A DNA stretch of 39,957 bases from Geobacteraceae bacterium (GTDB lineage: Bacteria > Desulfobacterota > Desulfuromonadia > Desulfuromonadales > BM103), in contig JAHEEU010000005.1 of the NCBI GenBank assembly GCA_024640545.1, positions 1-39,957 of the forward strand, given 5' to 3'. A program made the position numbers and the translations under genes. Positions 17,020 to 27,042 of this stretch are shown here, in pieces; position 1 is the stretch's first letter; every line of letters starts with the position of its first letter. Below the pieces are notes generated by a model. The model did no database searches and was not told the DNA's origin. It was given only the letters and a program-made list of their open reading frames with translations.

Positions 17020-18190
17020 GGCACTGGGGCGGGTTCTTGACAGTTTGTCCAGCCTGCCAGCACATGAGGTCTTCCTCGAAAAGGCGGTGGGCCTCGTCCT
17101 GGCATCCCCGGCCAGGGCCATCTGGGACATGCCATCCTGTGACAACTCGGCTATGGACGGCTTTGCCATCGCCGGAAAGCCGGCGGACCTGGCCATTGGA
17201 CTGGCAGTCGCTGGAGCGTCCTATGCCGGCCGTCCATATCCCGGCATACTGCAGCCCGGACAAGCAGTGCGCATCACCACGGGTGCGGCCCTGCCGCGAG
17301 GGGCCAACACTGTGGTCCCTCTTGAAGAGGCCGAGGAGAGGAACGGATCTATCCACCTGACCCAACCCCCGCAAGTCGGCCAGCACGTTCGTTACCAGGG
17401 AGAAGAGTGTCGCGGCAGCGATGTTCTGGTTGAAGCGGGGACTTTATTGCGCGCCGGTAACATTGCGCTGTTGGCCAGCGCCGGTGTCGATCGCATCAGA
17501 GTCTACCGGCGGCCGCGCGTTGCCGTGATCTCGACCGGCGATGAACTGGTGGAACTCGGTCAGCAGCCCGGCCCCGGCCAGATCATCAACTCAAACCTGC
17601 ACCTATTGAGAACCCGCCTGACGGAATGTGGCTGTACCCCTGTCTGCATCGGGATCGGCGCCGATGATCCCGGCCAGCTTGAGCAACTCATCGACCATGC
17701 CCTTGACGCCGACGTCATCATCTCTACGGGCGGCGTATCGGTTGGTGAAAAGGATCACGTACAGGCTACGCTCGAAAAACGGGATTTCAGGAAAATCTTC
17801 TGGAAGGTTGCTATCAAGCCAGGCAAACCTGTGCTTTTCGGCATGCTCGAGGGCAAGCCGTACTTCGGGTTGCCTGGAAACCCTGCGGCTACGGCAGCGA
17901 CCTTCGAACTGTTCGTCAAACCCGCGTTGAAGCGCCTTGCCGGACACACCTTTGTCCTTCCTGAGAAGCGCAGGGCGGTCTTGACCGACGAGGTCGCGGG
18001 CGGCGGTATGCGACAGGTTTTTCTCTGGTGTCGGCTCGAGTGGCAGGAAAGCAGCTATCGGGTCACGGTCTCACGACACCAGGGATCAGGACAGAATCGT
18101 TGTTTGAGTACCGCAAACGCCATAATTCCAGTGCCTGTTGGCATCAGCAAGCTGCAAGCGGGAGAACTCGTAGAAGTTTTTCTGTTTTAG
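17003..18190 (+). CDS. moeA: Molybdopterin molybdenumtransferase MoeA
   Basis: 395 aa from the ATG at 17003 (MISYDEALGRVLDSL), with AAGGAGG six bases upstream. The ORF-track start 44 codons earlier lies inside modC. The two genes overlap by 17 bp. MoeA landmarks: PSCDNSAMDGFAI (about 48-60), ITTGAALPRGANTVV, VISTGDELVELG, INSNLHLLRTRL, ISTGGVSVGEKDHV and KPGKPVLFGMLEGKPYFGLPGNP. It inserts Mo into adenylylated molybdopterin, the step before MobA. The moaABCDE and mogA functions are not encoded here and must be elsewhere. A strong terminator follows, so moeA closes the operon. Confidence 0.95.
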   Translation: MISYDEALGRVLDSLSSLPAHEVFLEKAVGLVLASPARAIWDMPSCDNSAMDGFAIAGKPADLAIGLAVAGASYAGRPYPGILQPGQAVRITTGAALPRGANTVVPLEEAEERNGSIHLTQPPQVGQHVRYQGEECRGSDVLVEAGTLLRAGNIALLASAGVDRIRVYRRPRVAVISTGDELVELGQQPGPGQIINSNLHLLRTRLTECGCTPVCIGIGADDPGQLEQLIDHALDADVIISTGGVSVGEKDHVQATLEKRDFRKIFWKVAIKPGKPVLFGMLEGKPYFGLPGNPAATAATFELFVKPALKRLAGHTFVLPEKRRAVLTDEVAGGGMRQVFLWCRLEWQESSYRVTVSRHQGSGQNRCLSTANAIIPVPVGISKLQAGELVEVFLF

Positions 18191-18201
18191 CAGCCATGGC
18201 A

Positions 18202-18236
18202 CGCCCTGGATGCAGTGATGCGTCCAGGGCGTTTTT
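18202..18236 (+). terminator. Intrinsic terminator of the mob-mod-moe operon
   Basis: A 9-bp perfect stem (CGCCCTGGA / TCCAGGGCG) with a 12-nt loop, followed at once by TTTTTA. It lies 12 bp after the moeA stop. Confidence 0.88.
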
Positions 18237-18296
18237 ATAACTGACGATTCGTGTGACAGGCATGGGCCTCCCGTGCCCTTGCACAGGTGACGCAAA

Positions 18297-20162
<1,866 letters not shown>

Positions 20163-20192
20163 TGCCCGACTCCTTTGTGCAGATTTTTGGCG

Positions 20193-21506
20193 CTAAAGGA
20201 TTAGACCTCCGAACACGAATCCCAGGATCACGGCAAAGACTATGGTGCAGGTGCCTGGGATCAGGAAGGGATGGTCGAAGACGTATTTTCCCACCCGGGT
20301 GGAACCGGTATCATCAAACTCGATGGCAGCAAGCAGGGTCGGATAGGTCGGCAAAACGAACAGGGCGCTCACGGCCGGGAAAGCGGCCACCGCCGCCAGG
20401 GGAGTGACCCCGAGAGCGAGGGCTGCCGGCATCAGGGCCTTGGTGGTCGCGGCCTGGGAATAGAGCAGCATCGAGGCAAAAAACAGCACCACGGCCAGAA
20501 GCCACGGCTTTGATTCGAGCAGGTTGCCGGCAAAGACGTTGATTTCTTCGAGGTGGGCAGCCACAAAGGTTGTGCCCAGCCAGGCGACCCCGAGAACGCA
20601 GATGCAGGCGCTCATGCCGGACTTGAAAGTGGACGCATTGAGGATATTCTTCGCCTCAACCTTGCAGGATAGGGTGATCAGGGTTGCCGCGGCCAGCATG
20701 AAGGTGATGATAGCATGGTCCCGCCCGATGACAGGCTCCCTGACAAGACCGACCGATGGGCTGATGGCAACGGCATAGGAGAGAACACAGACGATACTCA
20801 GGCCGAAAATCAACACCGATCGCTTGGCCTGCGGGGTGATTTCCCTGGCCTCGGATTCCCCGGTGGCAGACGCTTCCTTGATCAGCCCTTTGGCCAATCG
20901 TTCCTGGTAGTAAGGGTCGTCTTTCAGATCTTTCCCCAGGAAGTTCGTCACGAAAGCGGCCAGCATAACGGCCAGGAAACTGCTTGGAATGCTGACCATA
21001 AGCAGCTGGATATAGTCGAAACCGATTTTTTCCAGTTCACCGGAAAAAAAGACCACGGCAGCAGAGATCGGTGAGGCGGTTATCCCGATCTGGGAGGCGA
21101 CCGCGGCAATGGAGAGCGGTCGGGAAGGCCTGATCCCTTCACGCTTGGCAACTTCGGCAATGACCGGCAGGGTGGACAGGGCAGTGAGGCCTGAGCCGGC
21201 GAAGAGGGTCATTGAATAGGTGACCATCGGGGCCAGGAAGGTAATATATTTCGGCTTGCTTTTCAAAACCTTCGTCGCGATGTGCACGAGGTAATCGAGC
21301 CCCCCGGCTTCCTGCATCGCGGCGATTGCGGAAATGACCCCCATGATGATGAGGATGACGTCGACCGGGATCGAGCCTGGCTTGAGCCCGAACACGACGC
21401 CGAGGACCAGGACGCCGAAACCTCCGGCAAAACCGATACCGATACTTCCCATCCGTGCGCCGACCCAGATGAAGAGCAGCACGATCAGCAATTCAACGAT
21501 CCACAT
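20193..21506 (-). CDS. dcuA: Anaerobic C4-dicarboxylate exchanger, DcuA/DcuB family
   Basis: 437 aa, close to DcuA (433) and DcuB (446) of E. coli. It is a highly hydrophobic protein with 10 or more membrane helices. Family segments include GGFGVLVLGVVFGLKPG, VISAIAAMQEAGGLDYLV, TLFAGSGLTALSTLPVIAEV and the C-terminal LPTYPTLLAAIEFDDTGSTR with VFDHPFLIPG. These carriers exchange aspartate, fumarate, malate and succinate under anaerobic conditions. Linkage to aspartase, as in the E. coli aspA-dcuA pair, points to aspartate/fumarate import paired with succinate or fumarate export. AAAGGAG lies seven bases before the ATG. Only 66 bp separate it from the next gene upstream, so the operon may start with that secreted protein or from a short internal promoter. 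Confidence 0.93.
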   Translation of the reverse strand: MWIVELLIVLLFIWVGARMGSIGIGFAGGFGVLVLGVVFGLKPGSIPVDVILIIMGVISAIAAMQEAGGLDYLVHIATKVLKSKPKYITFLAPMVTYSMTLFAGSGLTALSTLPVIAEVAKREGIRPSRPLSIAAVASQIGITASPISAAVVFFSGELEKIGFDYIQLLMVSIPSSFLAVMLAAFVTNFLGKDLKDDPYYQERLAKGLIKEASATGESEAREITPQAKRSVLIFGLSIVCVLSYAVAISPSVGLVREPVIGRDHAIITFMLAAATLITLSCKVEAKNILNASTFKSGMSACICVLGVAWLGTTFVAAHLEEINVFAGNLLESKPWLLAVVLFFASMLLYSQAATTKALMPAALALGVTPLAAVAAFPAVSALFVLPTYPTLLAAIEFDDTGSTRVGKYVFDHPFLIPGTCTIVFAVILGFVFGGLIL

Positions 21507-21572
21507 GACATCGCTCCTTTTTCGTCATCAGGCGTCATGGACAGATTGCTTGAGTCGCCCGGGACGCTTTGC

Positions 21573-22094
21573 TCAGGGAACCTGGTAGGTGCCTCGCAGA
21601 TCCAAGGTCTGTCCTGTTACTGACGATTTTCCCGCTTCCTCCTGAAAGGAAAGGGACGACCAGATGAAGGACAGCTCTCCGGTGATCCCCTTGAGGTGTT
21701 CAGTGCCGCCGACAATGGTTCCTGTGAACCGGTTGTCCTTTTGCAGTTTTTCACTCTTTAAGGTCATAAAGACTTTTGGCCCGGCGAAATCCTTCCAGAC
21801 GCAGCGGGCCTCGATTCCGGTCCCGGTGTCAGCGAAGCCGACGCAATCGGACCAGTAATCCTTCTGCCTGCCAAGACTTGTCTCCAGGTTCACATGGCCG
21901 GACAACTTGAAAGTGTAGATTTTTCTTTCATCTCCAAAAGGGAACATCTCCCGTTCGCCATTGGCGATCCATGTCCCGCTGAACTCACCTGATTCCGCCG
22001 CATGGCCAATTGTCGGCAAATCAGCCATAAGGAACAGGACACTCAGTATGATCATCAACCGGCCCCATTGTTTCTCAGAATGATTGCCGCCCAT
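21573..22094 (-). CDS. Secreted barrel-like protein of unknown function
   Basis: 173 aa, ATG at 22094 with a strong GGGGGA six bases upstream. Residues 1-33 contain a signal peptide (MIILSVLFLMADLP ... IGHA). The mature part begins FSGTWIANGEREMFPFGD and alternates polar and hydrophobic stretches as in small beta barrels. GTIVGGTEHLKGITGELSF recalls the GGTGxYxGAxG repeat of allene-oxide-cyclase-like or DUF3224 barrels, and EARCVWKDF is a further strand. Two cysteines (DCVGF, RCVW) might pair. A small-molecule-binding lipocalin-like role is possible but unproven. It lies directly upstream of dcuA-aspA in the same direction. Confidence 0.6.
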   Translation of the reverse strand: MGGNHSEKQWGRLMIILSVLFLMADLPTIGHAAESGEFSGTWIANGEREMFPFGDERKIYTFKLSGHVNLETSLGRQKDYWSDCVGFADTGTGIEARCVWKDFAGPKVFMTLKSEKLQKDNRFTGTIVGGTEHLKGITGELSFIWSSLSFQEEAGKSSVTGQTLDLRGTYQVP

Positions 22095-22254
22095 CGCGCA
22101 TCCCCCTAAATATGTTGGTGTATGTTAAGTTTAAATATATAATCAACCCGACAACATTCAAGCCGTCAAATGAACAATCTTTAATGTTTTTTTTTATTTG
22201 GCAGACCTTTCAAGTGGCAATTTATCAGGGTAAATCTTGTAAGGAGGCTGTGCC

Positions 22255-23856
22255 ATGAACCATCGAATCCGCCTGCTCCCCCTGCAGGTTATCGCTGTAC
22301 TTTCCCTGCTGTTTATCCTGCTCGGTGTGAGCAACCTGCTCTTTTTCTGGCCGCTCGTTATTCTGCTGCCGATCCTGTTCCTGGGCCTCTGGGACCTGCA
22401 GCAGAGGAGCCACAGCCTGCTGCGCAATTTCCCGATCCTTGGCCACTTCCGCTACCTGATCGAGGAATTCGGTCCACCGCTGCGCCAGTACATCGTCGAG
22501 GACAACCGCGAGGGGAAACCCTTCAACCGGGATTTCCGCTCCCTGGTCTACCAGCGGGCGAAAAACATCGAGGCCAAAAAACCCTTCGGCACCGAACTTG
22601 ATGTCTACGATCCCGGCTACATCTGGATGGGCCATTCGATGACCCCGAAGGAGGTCGCGAAGGAACTGCCGCGCCTGACCATCGGCGGCCCCCAGTGCGG
22701 CAAACCTTACTCGGCTTCGATCTTCAACATTTCGGCGATGAGTTTCGGTTCGCTGAGCGGCAACGCAATCGAGGCCCTGAACAAGGGCGCCCGCATGGGT
22801 AATTTCTTCCACACCACCGGCGAGGGAGGGGTCAGCCGCTATCACCAGAAGCACGGCGGCGATCTCAACTGGCAGATCGGCAGCGGCTACTTCGGCTGCC
22901 GCGCCGCCGACGGCAGCTTCAGTGCCGACCTGTTCACCGAACAGGCCAGCCTCGAACAGATCAAGCTGATCGAGATCAAGATCTCCCAAGGGGCCAAGCC
23001 GGGGCACGGTGGAATCCTGCCGGCGGGCAAGATCACTGCGGAAATCGCCGAGGCGCGCAAGGTGCCGATGGGCGAGGATTGTATCTCCCCGGCTCACCAT
23101 TCAGCTTTTTCCACCCCCATCGAACTGCTCGAGTTTGTCGCCAGGCTGCGGGAGTTGTCCGGCGGGAAACCGGTCGGCTTCAAACTCTGCGTCGGCCACC
23201 CCCACGAATTTCTGGCCATCTGCAAGGCGATGCACTCAAGCGGGATAGTGCCGGACTTTATCATCATCGACGGCGGCGAAGGCGGGACGGGGGCCGCACC
23301 GCTGGAATTCTCCGACCGGATCGGCTTCCCGCTGCGCGAGGGGCTGGTGTTTGCCAACAATGCCCTGATCGGCATCGGTGTCCGCGACCGGATCAAGCTC
23401 GGCGTGAGCGGCAAGACCGCAGCCGCAGGGTTGCTCGCCGGGGCAATGGCGCTCGGGGCGGACTGGGTCAACGCGGCACGGGCCTTCATGTTCTGCCTCG
23501 GCTGCATTCAGGCGCAGATGTGCCACAGCAACAATTGCCCGGTCGGCGTGGCCACCCAGGACCCGAAACTGCAACAGGCGCTGGTCGTTGACGATAAGGC
23601 CGGGCGGGTTGCCAACTACCACCGCAACACGCTGAAAATGCTCAACGAGATAACCGCCGCAGCGGGACTCGAGCATCCCACGCTGTTCCGTCCGGAGCAC
23701 TTTTTCCAGCGCACCGGGGCGGTTGGCGTGCAAAGCTATGCGAAGCTTTACAACCAACTGGAACCAGGCGAACTGCTCGATGGCACGGAAAGCCCGCTCA
23801 TGGCCAGGTACTGGACAATGGCCCAGGCGGAAAGCTTCACGCCCAAGAGTGCCTGA
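22255..23856 (+). CDS. Membrane-anchored FMN/[3Fe-4S] glutamate-synthase-family protein
   Basis: 533 aa. Residues 8-30 and 31-47 are two membrane helices; the rest is the central/FMN domain of glutamate synthase. FNISAMSFGSLSGNAIEAL, HTTGEGGVSRYH, ISQGAKPGHGGILP, IDGGEGGTGAAP and GADWVNAARAFMF form the FMN/2-oxoglutarate barrel. C417, C423 and C428 in CIQAQMCHSNNCPVG have the C-x5-C-x4-C spacing of the [3Fe-4S] cluster. It has no N-terminal glutaminase (GATase) domain and no C-terminal beta-helix domain. Such stand-alone proteins are often annotated as glutamate synthase, but their true substrate is unproven. The TM anchor suggests electrons come from a membrane donor. AAGGAGG lies seven bases before ATG. 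No gltD-like partner is adjacent. Confidence 0.88.
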   Translation: MNHRIRLLPLQVIAVLSLLFILLGVSNLLFFWPLVILLPILFLGLWDLQQRSHSLLRNFPILGHFRYLIEEFGPPLRQYIVEDNREGKPFNRDFRSLVYQRAKNIEAKKPFGTELDVYDPGYIWMGHSMTPKEVAKELPRLTIGGPQCGKPYSASIFNISAMSFGSLSGNAIEALNKGARMGNFFHTTGEGGVSRYHQKHGGDLNWQIGSGYFGCRAADGSFSADLFTEQASLEQIKLIEIKISQGAKPGHGGILPAGKITAEIAEARKVPMGEDCISPAHHSAFSTPIELLEFVARLRELSGGKPVGFKLCVGHPHEFLAICKAMHSSGIVPDFIIIDGGEGGTGAAPLEFSDRIGFPLREGLVFANNALIGIGVRDRIKLGVSGKTAAAGLLAGAMALGADWVNAARAFMFCLGCIQAQMCHSNNCPVGVATQDPKLQQALVVDDKAGRVANYHRNTLKMLNEITAAAGLEHPTLFRPEHFFQRTGAVGVQSYAKLYNQLEPGELLDGTESPLMARYWTMAQAESFTPKSA

Positions 23857-23924
23857 TCGCTGTTGGGGAAATGAACGGCCCCGCGACTGGCCGCAGGGCA
23901 TTGCACCCCTGGTCGATTAAAAGT

Positions 23925-24860
23925 ATGCATGTTGCTTCGAAAGTGCCTGCGCAGTTCGACGGGATCAGCGTGACTCGCTACCTGGCATGCCGCTTTACCT
24001 ACTTGCCGGAGGCTGGCTGGCGGGAGCTGGTCAGCGAGGGAAGAATTTACTGCAATGGGACCCGCTGTGACGGGACATCCACCGTCTCCAGGGGAGACCT
24101 TGTCGGATGTGATCTGCCCGATTTCGAGGCACCGGCCATCAACCTCAATTACACCATTGTTTATAAGGATGAGTGGCTGCTGGGCATCGACAAGCCGGCA
24201 GGGTTAAGGGTGCACAGCCGGGGCAAATTCGTCAACGCCAACCTGATGTACCATCTGCGCCACATCCATCGGCCGGCCTACCCGGAAGCCAACCTGGTGA
24301 ATCGACTGGACGCCGACACATCCGGCCTGGTGCTGTTGGCCAGGGATCCTGCGGTGCTCAGGAAGATGATGGAACAGTTTGCGCGGGGGCTGGTGGAGAA
24401 ACGCTATCTGGCCGTGGTCAACGGACGCCCCTCCCCCGCTGCAGGCAGCATCGAGTTGCCGATCGGTCCGGTCACGGGTGCCCGGGTCCCCCGGTTCGGA
24501 ATCGACCGGACCACCGGCAAAACATCTTTAACCCATTACAGCACCGTGCGCGAACTGAACGGCAACCTCACCTTGCTGGAACTGCGTCCGGAAACTGGCC
24601 GGACCCATCAGCTTCGCGTCCACCTGGCGGCCATTGGCCATCCGATAGCCGGCGACGCTCTCTACACCATGGGCGATGAAGAGTATCTCGACTGGGTGCG
24701 CAACCCACCGCTCCAGACCGGCTTGCTGCGCCAGGCGCTGCACTGTCACCAGTTGCAGTTTCTCCATCCCGTCCGCCAGGCCCGGCACATCCTGACCGCA
24801 CCGCTGGCTGCCGATATCAAGCAGTTCATTCGTGAAGGAGCGGTAAAGGACCGCGGTTAG
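23925..24860 (+). CDS. RluA-family 23S rRNA/tRNA pseudouridine synthase
   Basis: 311 aa from the ATG at 23925 (MHVASKVPAQFDG). An upstream ATG at 23871 would add 18 residues of no recognisable family character, and neither start has a good ribosome-binding site. Residues 8-65 look like an S4 RNA-binding domain (ISVTRYLACRF ... EGRIYCNGTRC). The catalytic domain carries NRLDADTSGLVLLA, with D129 as the nucleophile, plus EKRYLAVVNGRPS and the RPETGRTHQLRVHLAAIGHPI motif of RluA enzymes. It isomerises uridine in structured RNA; the target site cannot be assigned. It follows the glutamate-synthase-like gene by 68 bp and may share its transcript. Confidence 0.9.
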   Translation: MHVASKVPAQFDGISVTRYLACRFTYLPEAGWRELVSEGRIYCNGTRCDGTSTVSRGDLVGCDLPDFEAPAINLNYTIVYKDEWLLGIDKPAGLRVHSRGKFVNANLMYHLRHIHRPAYPEANLVNRLDADTSGLVLLARDPAVLRKMMEQFARGLVEKRYLAVVNGRPSPAAGSIELPIGPVTGARVPRFGIDRTTGKTSLTHYSTVRELNGNLTLLELRPETGRTHQLRVHLAAIGHPIAGDALYTMGDEEYLDWVRNPPLQTGLLRQALHCHQLQFLHPVRQARHILTAPLAADIKQFIREGAVKDRG

Positions 24861-24896
24861 CAAACAGCAGGGCAGCCCCTTATGTCGATTATACGT

Positions 24897-25496
24897 TCAA
24901 GGCGTGTTGCCCCCCCATGAGTACTTGATCCCGGCACCCAAAGCATTTGACCCGCCCCTCACGCCATTGAACAAGCCGAAAACGCCGGACCGATGATGCA
25001 GGCGGGTGAACAGGCTCCACCCAGGCACATTCGGCACTTCGAACGCAATCTCGAACGCAAGGTAATTGAGCAGTTTCGAGGTTTTGCCGTTCTTGTCTTT
25101 TTCTATTTCAGGGTTCTGGGTGGCGTAACTGAGACCCTCCCCGACTGCAAAACTGGTATCCAGATAATCATCCCAGGGAAACGGCAGCCACCGGAAAACC
25201 ACATCGCCGTTGAGCTCGAAATGGTCCTGGTACCCCCAGTGTTTTGCGACCTGCCCTTCCGCTTCGACAGCGATCAGCTCTTTATAAATGGTCAGGTTCT
25301 TGCCAAGGGCCACGACAAGGAACCTGGAGTCCTCGAATTTAAGGTCCCGGGAAAGAATGTCGTCAATACTGTTCTCTGTGGCCTGGCCCCCATAAGTGCT
25401 GACAAACCACTCGTTTTCGGAGGCAGCCAGGCACTGTCCCCCCAGCATTAAAACCATCAGGGTGACAACAACAAACCGGAACAGAATGGGTTGCAT
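24897..25496 (-). CDS. PagL-like outer-membrane beta-barrel protein
   Basis: 199 aa with a signal peptide (residues 1-24, LMVLMLGGQCLA). Alternating hydrophobic/polar stretches fit an 8-stranded barrel. TRLHHRSGVFGLFNGVRG with H168 and S170 resembles the HxS catalytic pair of PagL lipid A 3-O-deacylase, and LLNYLAFEIAFEV resembles the strand before it. The final SNALGAGIKYSWG looks like a last barrel strand. I infer lipid A deacylation or a related outer-membrane function, but the third catalytic residue is not clear. It is convergent with the pseudouridine synthase and has no operon partner. Confidence 0.6.
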   Translation of the reverse strand: MQPILFRFVVVTLMVLMLGGQCLAASENEWFVSTYGGQATENSIDDILSRDLKFEDSRFLVVALGKNLTIYKELIAVEAEGQVAKHWGYQDHFELNGDVVFRWLPFPWDDYLDTSFAVGEGLSYATQNPEIEKDKNGKTSKLLNYLAFEIAFEVPNVPGWSLFTRLHHRSGVFGLFNGVRGGSNALGAGIKYSWGGNTP

Positions 25497-26118
25497 AAAT
25501 GAGCTCCAATCCTCATCAAGAATTGTCGTACAAATTCAATCTGAACTATAGAACCACAGCAAGTTTTTTTTCAAGCCCTTACGCCCCCGCAGCAAACTGC
25601 AAAGTCTCCTGAAATTCCGGAAGATCAATCCATAGGATATACAATTTACATCGAGAACAAAGCCCTGCAGCAGAGACACGGAATATCTAGGGAGAATCTC
25701 TCGTTCGTGGAAAGTGGTGGGAATACCCTTTTGAAGAGATCCGCTTTTTTTGTTTTCTCGAGAGGACGTCTGCTCAGCGGGGCCAGAACCTATAGCAGTG
25801 CGCCCATAATCACAAGGGCCCGGTTAAGACGACCTTCAATTCACGAAAGACCTCCCGCTCCATGTTTCCCTTGAAATTGGCAGGCAGCGAATGTTGCAGT
25901 ACTGCATAAGCCGCCTATCAGCGATGCGGGGGGATCGACCGGATCCCCCATGAATTCATAAGCAGCCCTGAAAAACCTGCGCCTTGTCATCGAACAAAAA
26001 TGGCTTGTGCGATAAGTATATTTTATGGTACCACAATACCATAATATGGATTTAACCTGCCGGCACAAGTGGCGCAACGGCTCCTATGGCCACGCTTAGC
26101 CCAGACTGCCGCTGAGCA
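25497..26118. other. Long intergenic region with two inverted repeats
   Basis: No supported gene. The 78-aa ORF at 25841-26077 (minus) has no ribosome-binding site or family resemblance. Two structures stand out: an 8-bp stem GGGGGATC/GATCCCCC (25929-25949) without a T-run, and an 8-6-8 inverted repeat at 26023-26044 listed separately. T-rich tracts near 25565 and 25747 lack hairpins. Confidence 0.5.
26023..26044. promoter_or_regulatory. Operator-like inverted repeat upstream of the GNAT-Rrf2 pair
   Basis: TTATGGTA-CCACAA-TACCATAA is a perfect 8-bp inverted repeat with a 6-bp spacer, in an AT-rich stretch 75 bp before the acetyltransferase ATG. The next gene in line encodes an Rrf2-type dimeric regulator, so autoregulation through this site is a natural guess. 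As an RNA the stem would be weak and lacks a T-run, so a terminator is unlikely. Confidence 0.45.
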
Positions 26119-26583
26119 ATGGATATTGAGATGACTGACCTGGTCACCATCCGCAACGCCGTGATTTCAGACTTTGCAGCCGTGATCGAGCTCGACCTGG
26201 TCGGCGATCCGGCAGAGAAGCCAGACTATTGGCGAAGCATCTTTGACCGCTATGTGACTGCCGGCAGGAAAGGCAGGATTTTCCTCGTCGCCGAGCAAGC
26301 TGGCAAGGTGATCGGCTTCATTGTCGGGGAAGTGCGTGCCTGGGAATTCGGCTCGGCACCCTGCGGGTGGGTCTTTGCCTTGAGCGTGTCGCCCCACACC
26401 CGGGAATTGGGGGTCGGCCAGCTGATGCTCACCGAGATGTGCCGGCGGTTGAAAAAGGCCGGGGTAGCCACCGTTCGGACCATGGTCGACCGGGAGAACA
26501 AGCTGACGCTGTCCTTTTTCCGCAGCCAGGGGTTGCGAACGGGCCGCTATGTCGAACTCGAAAAACCGCTCGATGAAATTTAA
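26119..26583 (+). CDS. GNAT-family N-acetyltransferase
   Basis: 154 aa, one GNAT domain. Motif A is VFALSVSPHTRELGVGQLML, with the R-x-x-G-x-G/A-type turn (RELGVG) that binds the acetyl-CoA pyrophosphate. Motif B/C follows as TMVDRENKLTLSFFRSQGL. IRNAVISDFAAVIELD is the usual N-terminal strand-helix. The acceptor could be an amine or a protein alpha/epsilon amino group; nothing in the sequence decides. The first ATG (26119) has no good ribosome-binding site, and Met5 is an alternative start. The Rrf2 regulator starts 27 bp after its stop, so the two are probably co-transcribed. Confidence 0.88.
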   Translation: MDIEMTDLVTIRNAVISDFAAVIELDLVGDPAEKPDYWRSIFDRYVTAGRKGRIFLVAEQAGKVIGFIVGEVRAWEFGSAPCGWVFALSVSPHTRELGVGQLMLTEMCRRLKKAGVATVRTMVDRENKLTLSFFRSQGLRTGRYVELEKPLDEI

Positions 26584-26610
26584 CCGGGCCTTCGCGACTG
26601 GGATCCTCTC

Positions 26611-27042
26611 ATGAAAATTCACAAGGCGAGCCTGTTTGCCCTCTATGCCGTGCTCGAACTGGCCAGCGATCCGGAACGCCAGCTTTCGGCCACCGAAATC
26701 GCCGACAAGTACGGCATTTCCACCCACCATCTGGCGAAGATTCTGCGCACCCTGGTGCGTTCGCGAATGGTCCAGGCCGTACGCGGCGCCGGCGGCGGCT
26801 ATCGCTTTACCGGGATTGTCAATCGCACCACGCTGCTCGATGTCATCGAGTTGTTCGAGACCCTGGAATCAGACCTCGACGCCCCGGGCCCTAGGACCCA
26901 GGCTGGCGAAGCCATTATCGAGGAACTGCAGAGCATCACCCGTGAGATCGACGACCTCACTAGGGCGGTTCTCGACACCATCACTCTGGAAACCGCACTT
27001 AACAGCGCCCGCCAGCGCGCCGGGACAGCTTCTCAAGAATAA
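26611..27042 (+). CDS. Rrf2-family transcriptional regulator lacking cysteines
   Basis: 143 aa with a typical Rrf2 winged helix: HKASLFALYAVLELAS, SATEIADKYGISTHHLAKIL (recognition region) and the wing VRGAGGGYRF. IscR, NsrR and RsrR hold a 2Fe-2S or 4Fe-4S cluster through three cysteines after the dimer helix. Here that segment reads ESDLDAPGPRTQAGEA, and the whole protein has no cysteine. It therefore cannot sense through a conventional cluster and may act like CymR-type Rrf2 proteins, through a partner or small ligand. The operator candidate at 26023-26044 lies upstream of its putative operon. Confidence 0.88.
   Translation: MKIHKASLFALYAVLELASDPERQLSATEIADKYGISTHHLAKILRTLVRSRMVQAVRGAGGGYRFTGIVNRTTLLDVIELFETLESDLDAPGPRTQAGEAIIEELQSITREIDDLTRAVLDTITLETALNSARQRAGTASQE

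Noticed and set aside
22225-23100. 291-aa minus-strand ORF
   Set aside because: Antisense shadow of the glutamate-synthase-like gene.
25841-26077. 78-aa minus-strand ORF
   Set aside because: No ribosome-binding site, no family resemblance, and it spans the inverted repeat at 26023-26044.
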